A stretch of DNA of 27,594 bases. Source: JBFXAN01 sp050184225 (GTDB taxonomy: Bacteria > Chloroflexota > Dehalococcoidia > CAUJGQ01). Positions 6,982 through 14,143 of this stretch are shown here, one piece after another. Location: the NCBI GenBank assembly GCA_050184225.1, contig JBFXAN010000081.1, forward strand, positions 1-27,594. The letters are read 5' to 3'. Under the pieces are notes generated by a model that was given only the letters and a program-made list of their open reading frames with translations, had not been told where the DNA came from and searched no databases. Within the stretch, counting starts at the first letter, position 1, and each line of letters opens with the position of its first letter. Both the position numbers and the translations under genes were made by a program.

Positions 6982-8724
6982 CTACCGGCTCGGTACTCCA
7001 TCGAGCCAGACATAGTCGTACTTCTTGTAATGCAGGAAGTTCGTGCTGCCGTCGTCGGGCAGCCAGTTCTTCAGATGGCTGTGGTAGTAGTAGCGGCTGA
7101 GGGACTCGGAGATGAAGACGGCGGGCGTGTCATCGATCAGCATCTTCGCCGCGTCTTTGTAGATCGTCTGCTGCTTCGCCTGATCGAACTCTTTACGGGC
7201 ATCGTTCAGGAGCTTGTCAAAGCCACTGCTGGCGTAGCGCGAGTTGTTGTTCGCGGCGCCGGTGTGATAGTCCACCCAGAGCTGGCGATCGGGATTGAGG
7301 AAGACGAAGATCGCGGTGCTCGTCGTCTGCAGTGGCGGGTTGGCCGGCTCGATGCCGTAACCGCCGGTGCGCCAGGGAGTCCAGTCGGTGATGCGGAACT
7401 TGAGCTCGATGCCGGCCTCCTTCAGGCCTTGCTGGATCTGGGTGTGACCGACGTCGGGGATGTAGTTGTTCGGGATCCAGTCCTCCAGCTCGAGGCCGTT
7501 CGGGAAGCCGGCCGCGGAGAGCAATTGCTTTGCCTTGGCGACATCCCGCACGGGCAGGTCGCCCTTGTCCAGGATGTACCCGCGCATCGAGTTGGAGAGC
7601 GGCTGTCCGCGTACCGCCAACCCGAGCATGCCGATATTCATCACCAGGTCGTAATCGACGGCGTACTTGATCGCCTCGCGTACCCGCTTGTCTTTCAGTT
7701 GGGGGTACTCCATGTTCAGGTCGAAGAGGAAGGGAGCGCCGATCGCCTCCTGGACCTTCACATCGGGAACGGCATCCTTCACCTTGTCCTCATCGGCGGG
7801 CGAGATCCCGCGCATGTCCAGCTTCTTGGTGATGAAGGCAGAGAGGCTGGTCGAGGCATCGGGGAAGATCACCCAGTCGATACCGTCGAGGTAGGGCAAC
7901 GCATTGCCGCTTGCGTCCTTTTTGAAGTAGTCGGGATTGCGGTCGAGGAAGACGCCGACGCCGCGCTCGCGCCGGGTCATGATGAAGGGGCCGGTGCCCA
8001 CCGCCTGCGTCTTGGCGTCGTCGCCCTTGTACAGCTCGCGGGGAATGATCACGGGCCAGCCGTCGGCCATGTTGAGGATGAACGGTGCATAGGGGAAGGA
8101 GAAGTTCACCTTCACCGTCTGCTTGTCCGGTGTCTCGACGCCGCTGACCATCGTGAGGAACGGCGCCAATCCAAACCCCGGCTGGTCGGTCGCCATCCGT
8201 TCGAAATTGAGCTTGACGTCTTCGCTCGTGAACTCGCGTCCGTTGACCGGCGGCGCGTTCTGCCACTTGATCCCAGCGGGGAACTTCATCACGAGTGAGA
8301 GGTTGTCCGGCTGCTCATAGGACTGGACGAGGTCGCCCTCGATGATCGGACTTTGACCCGGCGGGATGTAGCCGCGCCAGAGGGTGCTGTAGACGCCGTT
8401 CACGACCTGGACTCCGGGGAAGCCGGCGTCGCGGTGCGGGTCGAGCGAGTCCGGCTCGCCGATCGAGCCCACCATCCGTCCGCCCGTCTTGCCGACCGAG
8501 CGATCGATCGTGCCGGTGCCGCCGACCGTGGCCGTATTCGCCGCGCCTGATTGCTGGAACCGTTCCTCGGCGCCGCCCGATTCCTGGCCGCCGCCCCCAT
8601 CACCACCGCAGGCGATCAGCCAGGCGCCGGCCAATCCGCCTCCCGCGGCGGCAGCGCCGCGGAGGAGCCGGCGCCGCGATGTCGTTCTCCTCTCACCCGT
8701 TTGATCCACCATCTCGGACTGCAT
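6982..8724 (-). CDS. ABC transporter substrate-binding lipoprotein (SBP_bac_5 family)
   Basis: 580-residue extracytoplasmic solute-binding protein of the peptide/nickel/opine family 5. The N-terminus has a twin-arginine-like motif (SRRRLLRG, residues 16-23), a hydrophobic stretch and a lipobox LIAC with C39 as the lipidated residue, followed by a Gly-rich linker. The mature part shows family blocks GEPDSLDPHRDAG, FTSEDVKLNFERM, GTGPFIMTRRERGVGVFLDR and the late domain with FLNPDRQLWVDYH. ATG 8724 is preferred to the GTG at 8739 because GGGAGGGG lies just upstream. It is first in the operon with the two permeases and has a good promoter at 8900-8928. The second binding protein at 14144 belongs to the same family but is clearly a different sequence. 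Confidence 0.92.
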   Translation of the reverse strand: MQSEMVDQTGERRTTSRRRLLRGAAAAGGGLAGAWLIACGGDGGGGQESGGAEERFQQSGAANTATVGGTGTIDRSVGKTGGRMVGSIGEPDSLDPHRDAGFPGVQVVNGVYSTLWRGYIPPGQSPIIEGDLVQSYEQPDNLSLVMKFPAGIKWQNAPPVNGREFTSEDVKLNFERMATDQPGFGLAPFLTMVSGVETPDKQTVKVNFSFPYAPFILNMADGWPVIIPRELYKGDDAKTQAVGTGPFIMTRRERGVGVFLDRNPDYFKKDASGNALPYLDGIDWVIFPDASTSLSAFITKKLDMRGISPADEDKVKDAVPDVKVQEAIGAPFLFDLNMEYPQLKDKRVREAIKYAVDYDLVMNIGMLGLAVRGQPLSNSMRGYILDKGDLPVRDVAKAKQLLSAAGFPNGLELEDWIPNNYIPDVGHTQIQQGLKEAGIELKFRITDWTPWRTGGYGIEPANPPLQTTSTAIFVFLNPDRQLWVDYHTGAANNNSRYASSGFDKLLNDARKEFDQAKQQTIYKDAAKMLIDDTPAVFISESLSRYYYHSHLKNWLPDDGSTNFLHYKKYDYVWLDGVPSR

Positions 8725-8838
8725 GGACCCCTCCCTCACTCGCCCGCAAGAATGTGGCCGTACCCGCGGGCCTGCCGGTTGTGCGCGCTCCCGCGCCAGA
8801 CTTCGATCCCTGCCGAACGATCGTCACCAGGAGTCGAG

Positions 8839-8867
8839 TTGATTTCGCTCTCCGCAATTGCTATTCG
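8839..8867 (+). promoter_or_regulatory. Weak candidate promoter for the IclR gene
   Basis: TTGATT (8839-8844), 17 bases, TATTCG (8862-8867). Both boxes are poor matches to sigma70 consensus, and the leader to ATG 9029 would be about 155 bases. It lies just beside the divergent transporter promoter at 8900-8928, an arrangement that would let IclR control both. Listed only as a candidate. Confidence 0.25.
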
Positions 8868-8899
8868 TAGATCGGACAGTGTTGCCGACCGTAGCCCTC

Positions 8900-8928
8900 G
8901 GTATACGCTTGCGCTAAACGGGTGTCAA
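8900..8928 (-). promoter_or_regulatory. Sigma70-type promoter of the transporter operon
   Basis: On the minus strand: TTGACA (8923-8928), exactly 17 bases, TATACC (8900-8905). The -35 is perfect and the spacer optimal. Transcription would start near 8893, giving a leader of about 170 bases before ATG 8724. The divergent IclR gene starts about 100 bases away on the other side. Confidence 0.6.
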
Positions 8929-9028
8929 GTGGCGACGTGCTCCTGTCGGGACACGACGCAAGCAGCGATGACAGCCCGCTACCGGACCGTTAGTATTCAG
9001 ACAAAAGTAGTCGAGCGAAGGAGAACCG

Positions 9029-9904
9029 ATGAGGAAGGCAGACGATCGTACTCAGGTGCCGGCGCATGAGGCGACGAATGGGAACACGAGCAGTCTGCCG
9101 GAGCCATCAGAAGGACGCGGAGCCGAGAACAGCCTGCAATCGCTGGTGAACGGGGTCGAGGTGCTGCAACTGCTGGCACGCGACAGCAACCTCACGCTTA
9201 CCGACATTGCCAACCGGCTGGTCATGAACAAGACCGTAGTCTATCGCGTGCTCAGCACCTTGCATCAGATGGGGCTGGTACGACGCAATGTCAATGACAA
9301 GCGGTATCGGCTTGGCCTGCGCCTGTGGGAGCTCGGCACGGTGGCGATGCGCGATCTGCGCGTGCGCGAGCTTGCCGTGCATCACCTCACCCAACTCGCC
9401 GAACAGACCGGCGAGGCGGTCAATCTCTCCGTCCCCGATGACGGCGAGGTGCTCTTTCTCGAATCGGTGCGAATGACATCGTCCGGCGTGGCACAGACGG
9501 CGCTCGCCACGCGGTACCCGCTGCATTGCAGCGCCGCCGGCAAGGTGATGCTGGCCTATCGTTCTGAAGGGGCGGTTGATGCCTATGGCGCGCGGGGTCT
9601 CGTCACGGCTACGGCATACACGATCACGTCGCCGCAAGTCCTGCAGTTAGAGATCGCCGAGATTCGGGCACAGGGTTTCGCGGTCAATCGTGGCGAGTGG
9701 CATGTCGAGAGTTGCGGTATTGCGGTGCCGCTCCGTGATCAGAGTGGGGAGGCGATCGCCGCCATCGGCATCGCCTGCCACGCGTCCCGCTTCTCCGATG
9801 GGTTCGTCCGCCGTGTTTCCGACCCCGCGCTGATCCATGCACGCGAGATATCGCGGGCGCTAGGCTACAAGGAGCCGTCGGTCCCGTGGCTCGCGTTCTC
9901 CTAG
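9029..9904 (+). CDS. IclR-family transcriptional regulator
   Basis: 291-residue cytosolic regulator. After a ~32-residue polar N-terminal extension comes the winged helix (about 35-95) with the recognition region LTDIANRLVMNKTVVYRVLSTL, then the IclR effector domain (about 115-280) with ALATRYPLHCSAAGKVMLAY and GFAVNRGEWHVESCGIAVPL, which in relatives surround the small-molecule site. Start ATG 9029 has GAAGGAG eight bases upstream. IclR proteins commonly control adjacent catabolic or transport genes in response to an organic acid or aromatic. Here it is divergent from the binding-protein/permease operon and upstream of crotonase 1, making both candidate targets. The ligand is not predictable. 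Confidence 0.93.
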   Translation: MRKADDRTQVPAHEATNGNTSSLPEPSEGRGAENSLQSLVNGVEVLQLLARDSNLTLTDIANRLVMNKTVVYRVLSTLHQMGLVRRNVNDKRYRLGLRLWELGTVAMRDLRVRELAVHHLTQLAEQTGEAVNLSVPDDGEVLFLESVRMTSSGVAQTALATRYPLHCSAAGKVMLAYRSEGAVDAYGARGLVTATAYTITSPQVLQLEIAEIRAQGFAVNRGEWHVESCGIAVPLRDQSGEAIAAIGIACHASRFSDGFVRRVSDPALIHAREISRALGYKEPSVPWLAFS

Positions 9905-10121
9905 GCGAGCGCCGATGTGATCACGTCGCATCCGGGAGCGCGGGCGTCACCGTCAGACTGCCGAAGCGCGCAAGGGCCGATGGCATGCGGAGCTGCTCTG
10001 CACTGCGACTAAACATCGTGTACGATGCGGCCGGTTTCTGATTTGCCGGCATTTTGTCCCATCGTGGCGCTGGTCCACGACTGGGGGGATGGTGGAAATC
10101 CCGGACTGAGGCAGGCATGCA

Positions 10122-11006
10122 ATGACTACGACACCATATCCCGCCTACAGCACGATCGAGGTGGAGCCGCTGGACGATCCATCGGGTGTGGTGCGGCTCA
10201 CGCTCAACCGGCCCGCGCAGTTGAATGCGCTGTCCGCCGACTTGCTGGACGAGTTCTTCGACGCCGTCGAGCGCTTCGACTCGGACCCGCATGGCTACGT
10301 TCTCCTCATCCGGGGCGCGGGCCGTTCGTTCTGCGCCGGGTACGACCTTGCCGCGCGGAACACGGTCGAGCCGGGGTCGGTCGGCGACATGCTGGTCGAA
10401 CAATCGGTCGGCCGGTCGCGGCGGATCATGCTCGGCAGCGTCGATCGCTACCTGCGCCTGTTCAACCTGCGCAAGCCGACCATCGCCCAGGTTCATGGAC
10501 ACTGCATTTCGGGCGGCACCGAGCTGATCTCGATGTGCGACTTCGTCGTCTGCGCTGAGACGGCCCGCTTCGGCCACATCGCCGGCCGGCACATGGGCAC
10601 GCTGCGCACGCTTTCGATGTGGCCGTGGACGGTCGGCTACCGTCATGCCAAGGAATTGTTCATGACAGGCGAGTTGATCGACGGCAGCACGGCCGAGCAA
10701 TGGGGCCTTGTGAACAAAGCAGTGCCGGACGAGGATCTGGAGGCGGCGGCGTTCGACCTGGCGCGGCGGATCATGCGGATCCCGCTCGAGATCAACACGC
10801 TGCACAAGCATTCGGTCAACCGCTGGATGGAGATCCAGGGACTGCACGCGGCGATCCACTCTGCCGCCGAGTTCGACGTCTATACCTCATTCATCGACGG
10901 CCGTCCCGGTTTCCGCGAGCGGGTACAGCAGGACGGGCTGCGGGAGGCGCTGAAGTGGCGCGACGCCGCCTGGCAGGACTCGAAGCTCTGGGGCTACAAG
11001 CGCTAG
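10122..11006 (+). CDS. Enoyl-CoA hydratase/isomerase-family protein (crotonase 1)
   Basis: 294-residue crotonase-fold protein. Seen: the N-terminal VVRLTLNRPAQLNALS, the oxyanion-hole segment GRSFCAGYDL, and GHCISGGTELISMCDF with one catalytic-type Glu at E134. The position of the second Glu of true hydratases (FGxPE) reads FGHIA, with A154 there, so ordinary syn-hydration is doubtful. Isomerase, C-C hydrolase, decarboxylase or dehalogenase-type chemistry are alternatives within the fold. The C-terminal ALKWRDAAW block is shared with crotonases 2 and 3 on the other side of the window, marking one paralogous subfamily. Start ATG 10122 has GAGG about ten bases upstream. The 217-base gap after the IclR gene holds only a poor promoter candidate (TACGAT at 10021-10026 without a clear -35). 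Confidence 0.88.
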   Translation: MTTTPYPAYSTIEVEPLDDPSGVVRLTLNRPAQLNALSADLLDEFFDAVERFDSDPHGYVLLIRGAGRSFCAGYDLAARNTVEPGSVGDMLVEQSVGRSRRIMLGSVDRYLRLFNLRKPTIAQVHGHCISGGTELISMCDFVVCAETARFGHIAGRHMGTLRTLSMWPWTVGYRHAKELFMTGELIDGSTAEQWGLVNKAVPDEDLEAAAFDLARRIMRIPLEINTLHKHSVNRWMEIQGLHAAIHSAAEFDVYTSFIDGRPGFRERVQQDGLREALKWRDAAWQDSKLWGYKR

Positions 11007-11039
11007 AGGGTCCGCTACCCGCGCCCGGCCCACCGCTTT

Positions 11040-11882
11040 TCAGGGCTTCGTCGGCGCCCAGTTGTAGATGCGCGTCAGCGCGCCACCCATCAGGATTGCG
11101 CGGTCGCTGTCCGAGAGACGGTCGGTAACGCGGAATGCCTCGACGCCCTGCTGATAGGTCAACAGCGCCACCGCCCGTGTCCAGTCCGTGCCCCACAGGC
11201 AGCGATCCAGTCCGAAGGCGTCGAAGATTCGCCCGAGCGGATCCCAGATGTCCCGGTATGGGAAGGGCTCGTGCGCGAGGGTGCCGGCGCCGGTGATCTT
11301 GATCGCGATGTTGGGCAGGGCGGCGAGGGCCAGCACGTTGGGCAGGTCGGCGAAGGGCTGTGCCGGGGGCGGCGGCGCGAACGGCTGTTGCAGTCCAAGG
11401 TGGTCGATCACGATCTGGGTGTCGGGATTGCGTGCGGCCAGATCGCGGACCTGGTCCAGCCGCCCCCAGGCGAGGAGATTGACCGGCAGGGAATGGCGCG
11501 TGGCGGCCGCGAGGACGCGGTTGATCCCGGGATCGGCGGGGTCGGGGGAGACGTCGCGGTTGAGCATGATGCGCACGCCGACCGCCCCCGGCGTGACCGC
11601 CCACTCGGCGATCGTCTCTGCTACCGCGGGGTCGCTCGGATCGACCGGCTTGATCAGGGCGAAGCGATCGGGGTGCTCAGCATGCACCGCGAGCGCGTAA
11701 CTGGCGTCATAGCGGTACATCGTGAAGGGCGAGATCAGAATCGCACCGTCGACTCCGACCGCGTCCATGGCCGCGACCATCTGATCGCCCGTGACCTCCG
11801 GCGGACCCGTCAGAACGGCGGCCCAGGGGCGACCCGAGTGGTTGCGCTCGTAGGCGTGGACCTGCGCGTCAATGGTCGGCAT
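11040..11882 (-). CDS. Amidohydrolase-family (Amidohydro_2) metal-dependent hydrolase
   Basis: 280-residue TIM-barrel hydrolase of the 2-pyrone-4,6-dicarboxylate lactonase/decarboxylase-like group. It begins IDAQVHAYERNH, where the first metal His of the usual HxH is replaced by Gln as in many members of this group. Further on are GVRIMLNRD, the conserved VIDHLGL with its His, and LWGTDW with the catalytic Asp near the C-terminus. Two in-frame ATGs exist. 11882 is chosen because AAGGAG is ten bases upstream, while only one base separates it from the ATG at 11891. The gene is convergent with crotonase 1 (33-base gap) and separated from the DUF35 gene by the MITE-like element at 11971-12135, so it is probably its own unit. 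Likely substrate class: a cyclic ester or carboxylate; not determinable. Confidence 0.87.
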   Translation of the reverse strand: MPTIDAQVHAYERNHSGRPWAAVLTGPPEVTGDQMVAAMDAVGVDGAILISPFTMYRYDASYALAVHAEHPDRFALIKPVDPSDPAVAETIAEWAVTPGAVGVRIMLNRDVSPDPADPGINRVLAAATRHSLPVNLLAWGRLDQVRDLAARNPDTQIVIDHLGLQQPFAPPPPAQPFADLPNVLALAALPNIAIKITGAGTLAHEPFPYRDIWDPLGRIFDAFGLDRCLWGTDWTRAVALLTYQQGVEAFRVTDRLSDSDRAILMGGALTRIYNWAPTKP

Positions 11883-11970
11883 TAGGGCCATGCTCCTTCT
11901 CGTTCGCCGATCCCGCTGGTCTGGACCATGCCGGGATCGTCAGCCCTGCCTATGCAGCCCGGATATCCCG

Positions 11971-12135
11971 CCCTCCCCCCCGGCCCCTCTCCCGTCGGGA
12001 CGGGAGAGGGGAGCCTCACTCAACCGTGAACACCAATACACACCCTGTACAATCTGACCGATCGACAAGCTGGCGCTCATGGTCACTGTGGGCTCCCCTC
12101 TCCCGCACCGGCGGGAGAGGGGCCGGGGGTGAGGG
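11971..12135. repeat. MITE-like element: second paired inverted palindrome unit
   Basis: Two 45-base units, 11971-12015 and 12091-12135, are near-perfect reverse complements, and each contains its own CCCTCTCCCG hairpin. The ~75 bases between them are AT-richer than the surroundings and differ from the spacer of the element at 2633-2751. Here it separates two co-directional genes (starts/stops at 11882 and 12148), so it is not simply a convergent terminator. No ORF is inside. Confidence 0.75.
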
Positions 12136-12147
12136 CCGTCTTTCTCG

Positions 12148-12555
12148 CTACGCCGGCGCGAACAACGGCAGCGACACACCGCCCTCTTGATCTTCCCACT
12201 TCACTTTTACGCGCATACCGACGGCAATGTCTTTCGTCGGGTCGTCGACACCGACGATGTTGGTCATCAGGCGGACACCTTCGTCCAGGTCGACGAAGGC
12301 GATGGCATAGGCGCCCAGGTCTTTGAACGAGGGATTGCGGTTCTGCCGGATGACACTGAAGGAGTAGACAGTGCCCTCGCCCTTCGAGGTCTGCCATGAT
12401 GTCTTGGTCGAACCGCAGCCGGAGCAATGCCGGCGCGGTGGAAAGATGATCTCGCCGTCGACATCACAGGTCTGGTACGTCAGGTGATGCTGCTTCGTCG
12501 CCTCCCAGAACGGTTCAGTGTCCGGCTCGGGAAAGCGCGGCTGTGGTCGGGCCAT
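12148..12555 (-). CDS. Zn-ribbon/OB-fold (DUF35) partner protein
   Basis: 135-residue protein of the DUF35/ChsH2-like family: an N-terminal rubredoxin-like zinc ribbon (about 20-50) and an OB fold (about 55-130) that in relatives binds acyl-CoA or docks a thiolase-fold partner. Family landmarks: EPFWEAT, FPPRRHCSGCGST, GTVYSFSVIRQN, YAIAFVDLDEGVRLMTNIVG. The second knuckle has both Cys (C44, C47), but the first has only C30, the expected second Cys being D33, so zinc would be held by three Cys and an Asp or lost. ATG 12555 has GGAGG seven bases upstream; the longer frame to 12615 overlaps the upstream stop. It lies 56 bases after the thiolase-like gene and almost certainly forms a complex with it. 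Confidence 0.88.
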   Translation of the reverse strand: MARPQPRFPEPDTEPFWEATKQHHLTYQTCDVDGEIIFPPRRHCSGCGSTKTSWQTSKGEGTVYSFSVIRQNRNPSFKDLGAYAIAFVDLDEGVRLMTNIVGVDDPTKDIAVGMRVKVKWEDQEGGVSLPLFAPA

Positions 12556-12611
12556 GGTCGTACCTCCGGGTTCGACGTTCCAAGAGCAGCGTTGGCGCCG
12601 GGAACGGGGGA

Positions 12612-13805
12612 TCAATCTTTGGCAAGAATGACAGTGCCGCCGGTGTGCGTCGTGCCGAGGAAGCCGCCGTTGCCGTGCGCGACCGCCAGGCGGGCGCCCG
12701 GCTTCTGTGACGTGGACTCGCCGCGCAATTGTCGGGTGGCCTCCATCAGCAGGAAGATGCCACGCATGCCGGGATGGTTCGAGCTAAGGCCGCCGCCGTC
12801 GGTGTTCAGCGCCGGGCCGGGCGTGTCGAAGCGCAGCCGGCCACCGGCGACAAACGATCCGCCTTCGCCCTTCGCGCAGAAGCCAAGGTCTTCCAGGATC
12901 GTCATCACCGTGATCGTGAAGGAGTCATAGATCATGATGCTATCCACTTCATCCGGTCGGACGCCGGCCTCGGCAAACGCGATCGGGCCGGATTGTTGTG
13001 CCGCGCTGCGGGTGATGTCGCGGCCGTTCTCCCAGTAGCGCGTCGCCTCGCCCGTCCCGATCAGCCAGACCGGCGGCTTCTTCGTTCCCCGTGCGACATC
13101 CTTCGACGCGATCACGACGGCGCCGCCGCCATCGGAAACCATGCAGCAGTCGAGCAGATGCAGCGGGTCGGCGATCATCCGCGAGTCGATCACGTCCTCG
13201 ACCGTGATCTCGCCGGTACCGACGAAGCCGAGATCTTCCATCGCCTTGACCGCCTGCGGGTTGCGCACGGCGTGAGCGCGGGTGGTGACGGAGATTTCGG
13301 CGAGTTGTTCGGGGGTGGTGCCGTATTCATATGCGTGGCGGTTTGCCACCATCGCATAATTCGAGACGAGCGTCATGCCCCAGGGATCCTGCATATTCGA
13401 CGATCGCGAGGGTGGTCCCATGCCAGTGGCGCCGCCGGTGCCGATCGCGATCGAGCTGGAGTGTGCGGTGGAGCCGTAGGAGAGCAGCGCCACCTTGCAC
13501 TTGCCCGCGGCGATATCGCGCATCGCGTGGGCTGCCTGGAACTCATACGAGCTGCCGCCGACCTGGGTGGTGTCGATCACGGTCGGATAGATGCCGAAGT
13601 ACTCGGCGAGGCCAAGCCCGGCCATGCCGCCGCCGTCGCCGGCGTCGTAGAGGCCATCGACGTCGCGCCAGGTGAGGCCCGCGTCCTCAAGCGCGCGGGT
13701 CGCACTCTCGGCTTTGATCCGGATTGGTGTCATGCCCGGCTCAACTTTGCGCAGCGGGTACTCGTAGATGCCGACAATCGCGGCCTCGCGTTGCTGCCCA
13801 CTCAT
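12612..13805 (-). CDS. Thiolase-fold protein (SCP2/lipid-transfer type) lacking the nucleophilic Cys
   Basis: 397-residue thiolase-superfamily protein. The C-terminal half keeps NHPG (H344) and the HGNGGFLG block (H377), the active-site signatures of SCP2-type thiolases. The loop that normally bears the acyl-accepting Cys reads TTQVGGSSYEFQ (residues 79-90), with Gly/Ser instead. It is therefore unlikely to run a normal Claisen thiolysis. Pairing with a DUF35 gene is the arrangement of steroid side-chain aldolase Ltp2-ChsH2 and of several archaeal and actinobacterial thiolase/DUF35 complexes. Y293 in IYDSFT sits where Ltp2 has a key Tyr, but a second Tyr is not evident (H344). Retro-aldol or acyl-CoA handling is inference. 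Start ATG 13805 with GGAAGGAG upstream; promoter candidate at 13861-13889. Confidence 0.88.
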   Translation of the reverse strand: MSGQQREAAIVGIYEYPLRKVEPGMTPIRIKAESATRALEDAGLTWRDVDGLYDAGDGGGMAGLGLAEYFGIYPTVIDTTQVGGSSYEFQAAHAMRDIAAGKCKVALLSYGSTAHSSSIAIGTGGATGMGPPSRSSNMQDPWGMTLVSNYAMVANRHAYEYGTTPEQLAEISVTTRAHAVRNPQAVKAMEDLGFVGTGEITVEDVIDSRMIADPLHLLDCCMVSDGGGAVVIASKDVARGTKKPPVWLIGTGEATRYWENGRDITRSAAQQSGPIAFAEAGVRPDEVDSIMIYDSFTITVMTILEDLGFCAKGEGGSFVAGGRLRFDTPGPALNTDGGGLSSNHPGMRGIFLLMEATRQLRGESTSQKPGARLAVAHGNGGFLGTTHTGGTVILAKD

Positions 13806-14143
13806 ACCGAACTCCTTCCGCCCGCTCCTGGTTTTCGTGGTGACTGTTGGCGCTCAACAAGGTATCAGAAGGACCATGGAATCCGTCAATGGGTTCAGTC
13901 AGTCCGTCTTGACATCAAGTCGGATTCTGTCAGACTTCATGGAAGGCGAGCGCCCAACACTCGTTAGCCCGTTCGGCGCCGACGCTCACCCCTGATCACA
14001 TTCGATCAATGAGGAGGACAGCGCAACCGGGGCTGTTCCACCACGGATGCCAGGCAACCCACCGCGCGCAGCGTGATGCGCGCGGGCCGGTTCCGTTCGA
14101 TCCAGTCCCTGGTCACTGGTCAACCAATGGAGGAGGGTGCACC
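13806..14143. other. Divergent intergenic region with a dyad
   Basis: 338 bases between the divergent thiolase-like and second binding-protein genes, with no gene. It holds the minus-strand promoter candidate (13861-13889) and a near-perfect dyad at 13906-13921 (GTCTTGA, CA, TCAAGTC; one mismatched pair) that includes a TTGACA at 13909-13914. No convincing -10 follows the TTGACA at 16-18 bases, so the plus-strand promoter is unresolved and may need an activator at the dyad. A second small dyad, TGATC-acattc-GATCA, lies at about 13993-14008. Confidence 0.4.
13861..13889 (-). promoter_or_regulatory. Candidate promoter of the thiolase/DUF35 pair
   Basis: On the minus strand: TTGACG (13884-13889), 17 bases, GATACC (13861-13866). 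Five of six -35 bases match consensus and the spacer is optimal; the -10 is moderate. The start would lie near 13854, giving a leader of about 50 bases before ATG 13805. Confidence 0.4.

Noticed and set aside
6946..8298. Long plus-strand open frame (450 codons) opposite the binding-protein gene
   Set aside because: It is antisense to a gene with clear family blocks, lipobox and Shine-Dalgarno. The translation is Val/Gly/Asp/His-rich with no recognisable domain, typical of open antisense frames in GC-rich DNA.
9914..9932. Dyad around GTGATCAC after the IclR gene
   Set aside because: The 8-base palindrome is perfect but the extension pairs poorly, and there is no promoter context; chance is likely in GC-rich DNA.
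12612..13805. Assignment as a genuine Ltp2 steroid aldolase
   Set aside because: Only one of the two Tyr that I recall as essential is in place, and no other steroid-degradation gene is nearby; kept as a thiolase-fold protein of unknown reaction.
14009..14143. 45-residue N-terminal extension of the second binding protein
   Set aside because: It would bury the signal peptide; GGAGGAGGG before ATG 14144 and the twin-arginine/lipobox order fix the start.
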